In this document: positions 1 to 11,100 of the stretch, in pieces
How positions within the stretch are numbered: the first letter of the stretch is position 1
How the letters are laid out: each line of letters begins with the position of its first letter
Origin: Parietichytrium sp. I65-24A
Lineage: Eukaryota > Sar > Bigyra > Thraustochytrida > Thraustochytriidae
NCBI GenBank assembly: GCA_012862575.1
Contig: BLSF01000002.1
Coordinates: 372,001-436,000 of the forward strand
Direction of reading: 5' to 3'
Length of the DNA stretch: 64,000 nucleotides
Notes under the pieces: model-generated
Database searches by the model: none
The model's input: only the letters and a program-made list of their open reading frames with translations
What the model was told of the DNA's origin: nothing
Translations under genes and position numbers: made by a program

Positions 1-3000
1 TCACTGCTGTGGATTCGCTGGAGTCAACTTTCAACTCGAGGCCGCGAGGAATCTCTACCTTAGCTGTATCACCGAACAAAGCTCTTGTGGCGATTGCAGA
101 CGAGGGGGGCAGACAAGGGCAGGGTGTTGTCACCATATATCACGTACACACGCAAAAAGAGATCCGACACCTGTGTGTACCTGATTCGCTTGGTTGTGTG
201 GTGTCCATGTCTTTTTCACATGATGGGAAATTCTTGATCACGCAGGGTGGACCTCCTGGTCTAGACTTGATTTATTGGAAGTGGGAGGCCGAACGCCCGC
301 TTGCTCGGGTAAAGTCCCCTGAGCCAGCCTCTCGAGTTCATTTCCATCCCGGGGACAACAGCGTCGTCTCGACAAGCGGGCCAGGCTTATTAAAAACTTG
401 GAAAATGTCCTCCAGCTTGTCAATGAAGCCGCATAGCTTATTCCCGCACAAAAAGGAGTCTTCAGAAAACTTCACTGACCATGCTTGGGTGAACAAAAAG
501 GTTTTCGTAGCTCTCTGCGACACCGGGACTATGTACGTATTTCATGACGATTCTAGCCAAACGTCCTCTGGGAACACCTCCAGCAAACATCGCAGCTCAA
601 ATGACTCTAAAATTGCTGGTGGGAAGGGCACTTCGGAGACTTCGTTTGTATTCGGGCGCCTCACTCTTCGGCAAACAATCTTACCGCAGCTCCGCGAGCA
701 TCATGACAAGTTCCGAACGGAGAGCATCTGCGTCTATAATAAGGGGTTTATCGTAGTCGGTTCGCACGGCTACTTGAGTGTTTATGAGTCAACGATGCGT
801 GAGAAGGAGGACATGTTTATGCAAATTAAGAGTTTCCACTCTCACACAAAGGAACACTTCATGTGTGCCGCGATATCCCCAAGCGGAGATCAAGTCATGT
901 GCTCCAGCAAGGGCAACAAGTTCATGGCTTTTCCTTTAGGCAACATTGACATGCTCTCTGAGAATGAGGACTACTTTACTCCTTTTCCGTTCTCGCAGCA
1001 TGAAGGCCAAATCACGGCAATGGACATTTGCTTCGGGCCGAGGCCATCTCTTGTGACAGCGGGTACTGATAAACTTGTGCGTGTGATTAATTTTGAAAAT
1101 ATGCGCTGCGAGCTGGAGCATCGCATTTCCCCAGGATACGGCGACCCCATATCTATTGCCATACATCCAAGTGGGTCACTCCTTGCAATTGCTTTCAAAG
1201 AGCACGTCCGAGTCTTCGATATTTTGCTTGGCAAGCTAAGGGAGAAAGGCTGTATCTTCTTGAAGCAATGCACCGGTGTCCGATTTTCGTACGGGGGGCA
1301 GTACATCGCCTGTTCCACCAACATTCTCATCAATATCTACGCGACTTACACCGCAAAACTTGTGCACACTTGCTCCGAGCATATTGGGCAGGTGAAAAAT
1401 TTTGCGTTTACTCTGGACGACTCAGCACTTTTCTCGGTGGGCATGGACGGTGCCGTCTACGGGCGGCGAATGGACTCCAAGCAAGCTATCGAGCCTTTGT
1501 GTCAGACATTCGAGACATGCCAGCTGCTTTGTGTCGCAGCAACCACCAGTGGGGATTGCTGTGTAGTAGCAGGCACCGACGGCATTTTGCGGGAGCTTCG
1601 GGATGGAGCAGAAGCGTTTAGCTGCAACGTAGCAAGCGCACTCCAGGCGGAAAGCAAAACCTCTGAGGCATTCGATGCTGCCGAACGAAACGAGCTCTCT
1701 CCATCCGGGTCTTCCAAAGCTCAAAGTGCGCTAAAATTGGCGACGCACAGAACGACCATCACAGCCCTCTTGCTTCCTCCCGACGAGACGCTGTTACTTG
1801 CGGGCTTGTCTGACGGTTCCATTCGATCTTACCGGTGGCCACTCAGCAAATTTGGTGGAGAGTTTCAGGAAGTGAAGGCACACCTCGGTCCAATCATAAC
1901 TTTGAGATTGTCCGCATCTGAGGATCTACTATTCTCGTGTTCGATGGATGGCACTTGTCTCATGTACGGCCTGTGCGAGGCACAGAGCGAGAAAAAGCGC
2001 GAAGCTCGCTTGCATTGGGAGAATGATGCTGATTCTGTATTGGTGTCTCACAAGGAGTGGAAAAAACGACTCCTGCGTATCGAGGATCTAAAAAAGGAAA
2101 TCGACGATTTAAAATCCTCACACGACTATAATTTGCACGCCAAGGACAATGAATGGATGGACACCCTTCGCAATGCGCGGACAGACTCTGCCAAAGTTGT
2201 TCAGCGGGAACGTCAGAGGAACGAGGATCTTCAGCTACGACACGAAGAGTTCATCCAAAAACATATCGAGGAGAAGCAACGGATGGAAAGTGACCGCGTC
2301 CGCATTGCCCAGAACTTGGAAAACGAATACGAGAAGCGCTTGTGGGAAGCTTTCCGAAAGTTGGACGAGAAATCAGAAGCCCTTGAAGCCCTTCGCCAGA
2401 AGACTGATCTGATTTTGCAAAGGCAAGAAAGCTCACATATAGAAGAGCTGGAGCAAGTGAAAGAAAAGTATAAGAAGGAAATCGAAAAGCTCGAGATGCA
2501 GGTGAGTGGCGCAGAGTCCGAGCTTCGCCTGGAGCAAGCGCGAGCGGAGGAAGAGCGCAACCAGCAAGAGAAGGAATACGAATTAGAAATCCTGCGTCTG
2601 AAAGGAACTGCTGAGGGTGCGGTTGAGAAGGAGCGGCAGATCATTGCTCGCAAAAAGAACCAGCTCGTTCAGCAACGCAACAAGTATGAAAAGTTAAGGA
2701 GCAAAGTTGCTGCCATGGAAACCAGCAAGGAGGAGGACGAGACCAAAATTCGTAAACTGGAAGACAGCGCAACCAAATTGCAGGCCACCCTGAGGCGGTA
2801 CGAGCAAAACATTGAAGAGCGAGAGGTGGCATTTCAGGAGAAAGAGAAGACCATACTGAGTTTGAGGAGCTCCAACAAGACCTTGGACAATTTCCGCTAC
2901 GTGCTAGATTATCGAATTGAAAAGCTCATGGAAGAGAAAGGTCCGATCCAAGAGCACATCTCCAAGCTGGAATCTCACATCAAAGAGATGTATGCAGAAC

Positions 3001-4229
3001 TAGTGGCGGAGTTTCAGAAGAAAAAGGTGGTGGAGACTCAGATGAGCAACAAAGACATGAAAGTGGAGTCGTTGACGAATGAGGTGAACAAATTGCGCGT
3101 GCGTTTACGAGAAAAAGATCGCGAAACGAGCTCTTTTGTCCATATCATCTCGACGTCCGTCAAGCTCAGTAGCGACCCGAAGCAAGCAACGCAGTATATG
3201 ACAGAGGCTTACAAAACTCACATCTTAAAGGACGGGAGCTCCGCGCGCCGGAAATCTGCTGTAGCCTACAGCCCATCGAATTCGAGCAAAACATTGAAAC
3301 CTCGTGTCAGCGGACAGCTTTCCCCTGTTGGCCAACCAGCTTCGGGAAATGTTGGACCCGCATCTCTTGCCGCATCAACTTCAGCAAGCACTCCTGACGG
3401 AGCATCCGGGACAGGTCATGGCGGGCTAGCTGCAACCCCTCAGATCGCTTCTGACCAGGTCTCGCAGCAAATCGATGCCCTCCTTGATAGCACAAATGGA
3501 TACTCCCCAGAGGAAATCCAGAGACAGCGGGAATTTATGCAACGCTCACTGCAAGCCATGCAGAAGTCCTTGCGCTCCACTGAAAGAAAGTTGCAAGACC
3601 GGTCCAAGAGAGCTGTGCAAGAAAATGCTATATTGATCAAGGAGTGCAACGAGCTCCGGAAGGAGTCGATGCAATACAAACAAAAGTGTGAAGAATTGGA
3701 AGGGAAACTCACTGAAGCCACCAGAAAACTAAAGAAAAGTGGGTCTTCCTCATCTTTGTATACAAGTAGTAACAACGACCGGGACGCGGAGGAGAACGAA
3801 TCACTCGAAATGGACGTTGACACGGAGCGACCGAGACCATCCACATCAAATTATCCCACTAGAGCCGGGCGGTGTGAAGACCCTACTACGTCGAGTTTTC
3901 CTCGGACCAAGTCGAACGCTGTCTTGCCTCGCGCTAAGGGAAGCGGGGTGTCTGTGTCTTACTCGCCTATTGCTGCAAACCGCTCGCGGCCAAATACCGC
4001 TGGGAATTCAAGCGCTGGACTTCCCAGAACTCACAGTCAGCAAAAACGCTCTCGCGCACCAAAAATCGACACCGCTCACGCCTCGCAAACAGCTATGGTA
4101 GAAAAGCTGCTTGAGTCCTTGGATGAGGCAAATCACGAGATTGCCATGCAGCGAACCGAGATTCGAAAACTTCGTGATCAGCTGTCCAACGTGGCCATTG
4201 GACAGGCAGAGCAGTCATTGCGTCCTTGA
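1..4229 (+). CDS. CFAP57: CFAP57 (WDR65)-like axonemal WD40/coiled-coil protein, 5' partial
   Basis: The frame is open to the window edge and the first possible start is only a GTG at 9, so the N-terminus lies upstream. About 660 residues of WD40-type propeller come first. They include family-like stretches such as LAVSPNKALVAIAD, FSHDGKFLITQGG and DHAWVNKKVFVALCDTGTM. Dense coiled coil follows (about 665-1060), then a Ser/Pro-rich linker, a second coiled coil (about 1170-1245), a low-complexity tail and a last short helix. Order and length fit CFAP57, which in other ciliates and flagellates helps place a subset of inner dynein arms on the axoneme. Its presence implies a motile flagellated stage. 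The tail is longer and more Ser-rich than I remember for animal proteins. The gene converges on the giant gene that ends at 5184. Confidence 0.85.
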   Translation, partial: TAVDSLESTFNSRPRGISTLAVSPNKALVAIADEGGRQGQGVVTIYHVHTQKEIRHLCVPDSLGCVVSMSFSHDGKFLITQGGPPGLDLIYWKWEAERPLARVKSPEPASRVHFHPGDNSVVSTSGPGLLKTWKMSSSLSMKPHSLFPHKKESSENFTDHAWVNKKVFVALCDTGTMYVFHDDSSQTSSGNTSSKHRSSNDSKIAGGKGTSETSFVFGRLTLRQTILPQLREHHDKFRTESICVYNKGFIVVGSHGYLSVYESTMREKEDMFMQIKSFHSHTKEHFMCAAISPSGDQVMCSSKGNKFMAFPLGNIDMLSENEDYFTPFPFSQHEGQITAMDICFGPRPSLVTAGTDKLVRVINFENMRCELEHRISPGYGDPISIAIHPSGSLLAIAFKEHVRVFDILLGKLREKGCIFLKQCTGVRFSYGGQYIACSTNILINIYATYTAKLVHTCSEHIGQVKNFAFTLDDSALFSVGMDGAVYGRRMDSKQAIEPLCQTFETCQLLCVAATTSGDCCVVAGTDGILRELRDGAEAFSCNVASALQAESKTSEAFDAAERNELSPSGSSKAQSALKLATHRTTITALLLPPDETLLLAGLSDGSIRSYRWPLSKFGGEFQEVKAHLGPIITLRLSASEDLLFSCSMDGTCLMYGLCEAQSEKKREARLHWENDADSVLVSHKEWKKRLLRIEDLKKEIDDLKSSHDYNLHAKDNEWMDTLRNARTDSAKVVQRERQRNEDLQLRHEEFIQKHIEEKQRMESDRVRIAQNLENEYEKRLWEAFRKLDEKSEALEALRQKTDLILQRQESSHIEELEQVKEKYKKEIEKLEMQVSGAESELRLEQARAEEERNQQEKEYELEILRLKGTAEGAVEKERQIIARKKNQLVQQRNKYEKLRSKVAAMETSKEEDETKIRKLEDSATKLQATLRRYEQNIEEREVAFQEKEKTILSLRSSNKTLDNFRYVLDYRIEKLMEEKGPIQEHISKLESHIKEMYAELVAEFQKKKVVETQMSNKDMKVESLTNEVNKLRVRLREKDRETSSFVHIISTSVKLSSDPKQATQYMTEAYKTHILKDGSSARRKSAVAYSPSNSSKTLKPRVSGQLSPVGQPASGNVGPASLAASTSASTPDGASGTGHGGLAATPQIASDQVSQQIDALLDSTNGYSPEEIQRQREFMQRSLQAMQKSLRSTERKLQDRSKRAVQENAILIKECNELRKESMQYKQKCEELEGKLTEATRKLKKSGSSSSLYTSSNNDRDAEENESLEMDVDTERPRPSTSNYPTRAGRCEDPTTSSFPRTKSNAVLPRAKGSGVSVSYSPIAANRSRPNTAGNSSAGLPRTHSQQKRSRAPKIDTAHASQTAMVEKLLESLDEANHEIAMQRTEIRKLRDQLSNVAIGQAEQSLRP

Positions 4230-5183
4230 ATGTCTAGGCTCTCTATCCTCTTACCAAAGCACTCCCGGCACATGTCTCTCACTTCTTGGCCGTGGACGTT
4301 TTAATAATTAATTCTCAAGAAGCTAATGTTTGTAAATTCACAAGATGGACGATGGACATGTTTGATTTGAATGTAAAAGAATGGTGGGGAAATTTTGGTT
4401 CAAGACGCGCGGTGTGACTATGTTTAGCCTCGCGCGAAATAGATAACTTGATTGCCACAGCGCGCATCTTATCGTCACCAATAGTTTTCAAGGTGTACCG
4501 CCAATGAATTTCTTCGAAACTCAAGCGAGCAAATGGAGGGTCAAGCAGTCTAGCGATTCCGCCCTCCCCTCCTGGACAAACCTGAACGGCTCAGTTCCAT
4601 GAACGATATTTTGTTCCCCACAGACCAAGTTCTCAGTTGCAATGCAGCAAAAACACCATAATCCAGCACGTTGTGCATTAGGTGTTGTTTCCAATTACAA
4701 CGATTCGAAGGGCGAGCAGAGCTGGGAATGCGTTGGCCAACTTCGAGTCCTGAGAGAATATCCATTGTTCGATCTTTCCAAGACTCCGCATTCGAGGCTG
4801 ACTAAATACCTGTGAGACGCGCAAAACAGCCAAAGTCAATCAAAACGAAGAGCTTAGTATATAGAGGGGGAGAGAGGAGAACACCTGAATCATCCTGGAT
4901 GATTTGTAAAATAAGCCGTACATCTTTCATTCTGACCACTGCTACCTGGAGTGCCGACAGGCTATTCTTCTGAAGGCTTTGTTTTTTTTGCTTAGGTCTC
5001 CTCTTCATTGTTTCATTATCTGATTCCGTGCTTTGGAAATCTTGACATCTGATTGACGGATCGAAATCTTGAAAGAAAACGTAAACTTACTTTAGTACCA
5101 GATTCAACTTTGATTTCATAGATTGATAGATAGATAGATTGATTCAAAAAAATTGGCAATGAATCGATTGGTTCGACGGCGGG
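4230..5183. other. convergent spacer, possible small spliced gene on the minus strand
   Basis: This spacer lies between two convergent genes. On the minus strand, three short open frames (about 5008-4802, 4765-4550 and 4524-4315) have partly protein-like composition. GT...AG pairs lie between them, for example a possible donor near 4886 and an acceptor near 4812. A GTAAGT also occurs on the minus strand near 5090. I could not join them into one model that avoids stops and resembles a known family, so no gene is called. A GATA/GATT microsatellite lies at 5121-5144. Confidence 0.3.
5121..5144. repeat. GATA/GATT microsatellite
   Basis: Imperfect tetranucleotide repeat seen directly, just beyond the stop codon of the giant minus-strand gene, in its 3' flank. 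Confidence 0.85.
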
Positions 5184-8100
5184 CTAGGAAGGAGGGAGTG
5201 TCGCAGGAGTTGCCTGCAAAGTCGTCAAAAAATCGGCCGTCTCGACATACTCAAGCACAAGCGCTATAACATGTCTAATGCCAAAGTTGTCCTCCATCTT
5301 ATTGACGCTTATCACTCTGAACCTGCTCCAAGGAAGGATCAAGTACTCGTCCTCGAAAGGTGCTGCCGAGTACTTTCTGACGTACGCCGCAGTCTTCTTA
5401 TCATCTGGTATGGAGACGAACACCATTTCAGCGTAGGCTTCAAGTATTGTTTCAGTCGTGCTCCCAGCGTGAGCACCTGTTGCGTAGTCAACAGCAATAC
5501 GCATCGTCCCGGTACAGGACGAGAATCCCTTTAAAGTCAAGAGCTCATTGGCCTTTTGATGGCCATCGTATACATTATATTGATGGGTGTACACAGTCGA
5601 ATTTGAAAGTGGACGCCCTCGGAAGCACCCTTTTCGTAACAGACCATTTGGATGATAGCCAAAGTGAGGTGGCAAGGCAATTTTGGCGCTTCTGATTACC
5701 GAACGCTCCTCAACAACATCTTTCAGACGTTTAAGATAGCCCACAAATGGGACCAACTCCTGGGCTCTCTTATTCCAGAAATGATCGCTTACGGTCTTGT
5801 AGAGTGTGTATTCGTTCCGAATGATTCCACTCACCCTCTTCAGAGTGTACAAATACAACGCATATTCATTAGAGTTCCAGCTCTCATATCCCTGAGGGCC
5901 GGGTTTGTATGCACCAGCCTCACCCGCAGCCGAACTGGAACCTATCGGTACATACATGTTTCTTTCGGTGAGGATTTTAGTTTTCTCCTCGTCACTAAAT
6001 GCAGCTGGCAGTTCTCTGAGAACATCGCTTCGGAAACCGAAATCGATACGCTTGGCATCGCCTCGAAGATGTGCCCCGCTCGTGGTGTCTGAAACGTCCT
6101 CTAAACTTTGGTGGACTGTTGCTTGAGCACCGCCCCTAAGCACATTGTCACCCAGACCAATAGCAAAGGTATCAGAGCTTCTCTTCCGTACGCAGAGCGG
6201 AATAATATCGTTCGCGAACTTCTGCATATTCACTCCCTCATTCACAGATTCGCAGATCCTCATCACTTTGGCCATAGTATCTTTGATACCGAGCTCGACA
6301 AGCTCTGTTTCGATCGCGCGTTTAAGATGGTCGCCATTCGATTTCACAACATTCGAATTCACAACTGCCTTAAATTGCTTGATCCAAAGTTTAGGTCCGA
6401 AAATGTATCGGGCAAACGAGCTCGTCTTCTTCTTCGACCCTTGCACCTGCGGCAGCTCAAACATGTCCCAGGATAAGTCTGCGCTACATTTCACGCTTAA
6501 ACTAGAGCTCAGCGTCACGTCGGAACAGGTACCCTCCTGTAGCGCATTGTACTTTAGATCCCTCAAATCTCCTTCAGATACTGTTTTTGCTCCGCAGAGT
6601 TTCTTCAGCCTCTGAGTAGATTTTTTATCTCGCTCACTAGCAAAGAAGAGATTGACCCATAAGAGAAAGCCTTCCTCGTCGGTCACGTGACACAAAGGAA
6701 ACGGGTCGGTTCCTTTGACGAGATTTGCACTGTACTCCATCTTCGATGTGATAATTGTGGTTTGGGGTGGCCCAATTTTTTCGCTGACGGCGAGTTCATA
6801 GGCGGCGAGTCGACGGGCGTGAGCATGCATAAGAGATCTCCGCGCAGATTCTCTTAAACACTTGCTGCCAATTGGACATTCCTGACAGGTCGTGCTCAGT
6901 CCTGAAGGGAGCTTCTTTACGACTTCTGCATGGAGCTGCAGGTCCGTCACAGATCCAGCCCAAGGATCTCCACCCGGTTGAAACTCGAGGTCATAAATTT
7001 TGCTGCTGTGAACGCCGTCTTGAATCATCGAAAAGAAACTCTGTCGGGTTTTTGCAGAGACTTTCACGAGCGGCTTTGTTCGGCCGTTCTTTGAGACTCC
7101 TAAATAGCATTTAGGCCCAGTTTGTTTAGTGCCAGCTTTATCCAGAAAAGAGACGTGCATTTCCACGTATGCGCGATCATTTGGTGCAGGAGACACCTCC
7201 AGATTCGTGGAGACCTTGTACCATAGAGCGTCTGAATTTTGATCGACCGAGTAAGTCTTGAGATTGGACCAAACAGGGCGAGGGGGTCCAAGCACGTTAT
7301 TCTTCTCCCTTGCCATGCTCCGCTTTCGGCGATTAGAGGCACCTGAGGCCGAACCATTCTCCTTTGCAGCTTGGTGCTTTGGCTGGAGTAACTTTACCGT
7401 CAAATGTCTCACAAGGTCACTCCGAAACGTTTTCGCTTGAAAAGTACCCGTCGTAGAGGATTGCAATAGACGTGCTCCAGACGTGCTCTCCTCCACAAAG
7501 TCGTCATCGTCGTCTTGATCGTTTGTTCCGAGTAACAAGTCACTTATCTCATCACCAAGCTCGCAAGGAACAAAGTCATCTGGCACCAGCTCCATCAGGG
7601 TTTCTTTGAGTTCAGTCAGCTTCCTCATCGGAAACGTCAAAATATCGAAAATCTCTGAGTAGATGTTGCTAAAGTCCAGTTGCACATGATCCAAGAAGGC
7701 GAAAAGATTCAAATCCAGACCCAAGTCCACCAGGGTTATCTCAGGGAAAATGCCTTCAAAGAGTGCGTCCAAAGGTAACCAATCCAACAACCAGCCCATT
7801 GGTGACAAAAAGTCCGCAATGTCCTCCATTGTAATCGTAATGCCCGGGAAAAGAACGATTTCCGCGCCAAACAAGGTGAAAGAAATCTTTGGAATCACGA
7901 TCTCGAAGCTAGCAAGTTCGGCAAGCCACTCAAGACTACGAAGAACATCCAAAAGCTCGTCCAGGGGCCCAAACATGACTGTATTCAAATGTCCGAGAAG
8001 TTTGGAAAGCGGATTTAGGGGAATGTAAAGTGAGCTTGACAAGATCTGCGCTAGTCTCTGAAATGCCGCAATAATCTCTTCTTCTGCTTTAGAGATTTCC

Positions 8101-11100
8101 TCCATCATAAGCTCAAGGCTTGCAACGACATCCATTCTGTCCGCTTCGTATGCGCACTTGTGACACGCAATCAGGGTAATAGTCGCGAGCGCGAGGACAG
8201 GCGAGAGAGGTAACAGGACCACTGAAATGGCTTGGAGGATGCCTTCCATCTTTGATGCTACCGTCTCCAGGCTGCTCAGCTTGCCAAGCTTGTTGAAACG
8301 CAATGATTCTAATGTGGACTCTGTGGCTTTACGGGTTGGTTTAAACACCACAGTGCGAACAAAATCTGCCCCAGTAGACAAGACTTTACCGACCCATGGA
8401 ATGGCACTCAAAAACTTCCCCGCCAACTTGAGCGCAGTCTCCAGAGCAAGTAAACTTGCGGGCGCGATCGCCAAGGCGTCAATCAACAGTAGCAAATTTC
8501 CCGACACGAGGGAGAGCGTTTGAAGAGCAGCTCCCATGGCCACGAGCGGAGCTTCCGCAGAGGAAAGAGTCTGGTCGAGGGTACGCCTCAGTCGCTCCGT
8601 GGTCTTGTACAGCTGCTTTCCAACTTTGGCATTCGGGTCACGCAGCCAGACCCGCGCGGTGTACTCCATGAGGCTGAGAGTTTCCAACTTTCCTTCAGCT
8701 CGAGGGAAAAACGAGCCTGTATTTATAAAGTCCGGGCAGTCTTCCGAACTGTACAGCTTGTCGACGGAGGATGAGTTGAAGCCCGTGCATTCGCCTTGAC
8801 TAAGGAAAGGAGTGGCTGAATATTCAAATCCGGCGCAGTATTCATTCTCCACGCAGGCCTCTGCACAATCGTCCCGGGAAAGCGCAACCGCAGGAAATGT
8901 AGAATCTACTCGTGAACGGCAGATGGAGGACGTGGAAGACGAGAAAAAGAACCTCACCTTGTGAACGGCAACGTCCACGCCGTTTTCTTTCTGGCAGTCT
9001 TCGTCCGGCCCACTCTCGCTGAATCTCCGCGAGGAGGACAACCAACATGCTTGGCGGTCCCCGGGCTCTGGGGAGCAGTCTTCCATCACGTCAACACAGT
9101 CACGCCTTGAGTCGCAAAGAGCACGGCATTCGTTTTGAGTCTTGTCCTGGAAGCGGAGTTGTTTCTCTGAGTCTTGTGCAAGAATATTGATGAGCATGCC
9201 ATATTGTTCAATGGGGCGCTTCAAATATACACCGCTGCAAGACGCAGACGCCTCATAATCACTTCCGCCAAAGGTGCACAGGCCATCATTCACAGATACA
9301 GTGTAACAATCTGATGACAAGGAGCAGACCCTCTTGCAGTGGGCAATGGATCCACGCACTTCAGTCGTCACCAGCTTTGCCGCGGATGCGCCGTGGCAAG
9401 CCCTTTGTTCCAGATATTTGTACATGAACTCCTCGGCTGCGCTGTGTCGGTAAGAAACTTGCAATACTGTCGACTCGGTGTCGCACGCACACGACCCCTC
9501 CACCCCGCTACACTGCGCTTCCGCGAGTGGCCCTTGCAAGTTGCATCTCATAGTTCGGCGGTCATAATTGAAGCCGTGACAAGCTTGCCCATGAGCGTTG
9601 CACATAGCCTTGCACTCGTCCAGCGAAAACATGTACCCTATTCCGCGCTGCATCTCGCTTGGGAGTGGGTTCTGCCCGCAAGATGTCTCGTCCGAGGTGA
9701 AATAGAGCTCGGAGTGCTCGACATAATAGCCCGGGCATGTTTTACGCTTCTCGCCCCAACTAGAGTCAAGCAGTACGCATTCGCTGCCTTCCTCGTAAAA
9801 AGCCCGACAAGCATGAAGTCCGTCACATACTACGCTGCACATTAAGGTGTTGACTCCTTGTAAACGAAGAAGAACCGCTCCACTGTGGCAGTACCCGCTC
9901 ATTAAAGTAAATTTGTCTGCAACAAACTTGATGTAAAGCCGTCCCTCGCAGGCTATGTCTGCCGCCGTAGTGTAACTTGCGCTGTCCAAAAGGGTGCAGG
10001 ACCTCGACATTTGGTCATAAGTTACGGCAAAGCAAGAGTCGGTTATCTCGCAAGATCGTTGGCACATTTGCAGGCTGATATCCTCCTTTGTGTCTATAAT
10101 ACCATCCTCGCTCGCGGGGCAAGCTCCTGGAATGTGCAGGTGTGAATCGGCGTCATCCCGCAATGAGGTCACCGAAATGTATGCAGAGGCAGAAGGCGAC
10201 AAAGCACAGTTACTACTCTGGAGTGCACGGCCACGGAACATCTGGCAAGTGGAGCTCACGAAATCGTATTCCACGATTTCACATCGTTCCCCGATCGTCA
10301 GGTCCTCGCATGCCTTCTTACAGGCCTCGAGAGAAAGGTACTGTAGAGATGGCGTGATCTCAACTCCTTCAGCGCACAGTCCATCAGGCAGTGGCTCAAA
10401 TTCAAACGATGACTCCCCGACGTAAATTGCAGGCGACTCTTTAGGATTATGAATTTGGTCCACGTACTCGGCATAAAAGCTGCACGAGCTGCCAGAGAAG
10501 GTAAATGCCGCACATCCGCGAAGCATCTCACAGATTGTCATGCAGTCCGCAGCGCTGACGGCAACCCCCAGGCGCAGCCCGTCCGTCATCGGGGCGCCAA
10601 CCGCAACCGCGCGGCCAGTTTTGTTAAAATATTCTCGCTGGACAAGTTCTTCGGAGGCGAACCTGAATTGAAGAGTTGAGTGATGAACAGTTTTATCGGC
10701 CGCAGAAGCTTCAAAATTGGCGCCAGCATACATATTGCAAGCAGAAATGGAGCTGTCAAAGTTCCACAATCTACAGTTCACATTTAGCGAGCAGTACAGC
10801 GAGCAATGCTCCTCCTTCCCAGTAGCATCGTCGAGCATCACCTGCATGGCGCCATGGGGATAAACCTGTCCTTGAAAAGCCACGTACTGCTTGGCGTTCT
10901 CGTTGAAGACGGAAACAGTTTTTTCGTAAAGAATTTGTCCCTCGCTGACCTGATATGTTCCGATATATGAATCGAGCAATGCACCAGATGGGGCTTGCGC
11001 AATGCAGATGCTCGCGTGCGAGTCGTACACAAAGCGATCGCAGCCGTCATCAAGGTAGCACATATAGCGACACCCTTCAAATGACATGCTTGATTCCATG

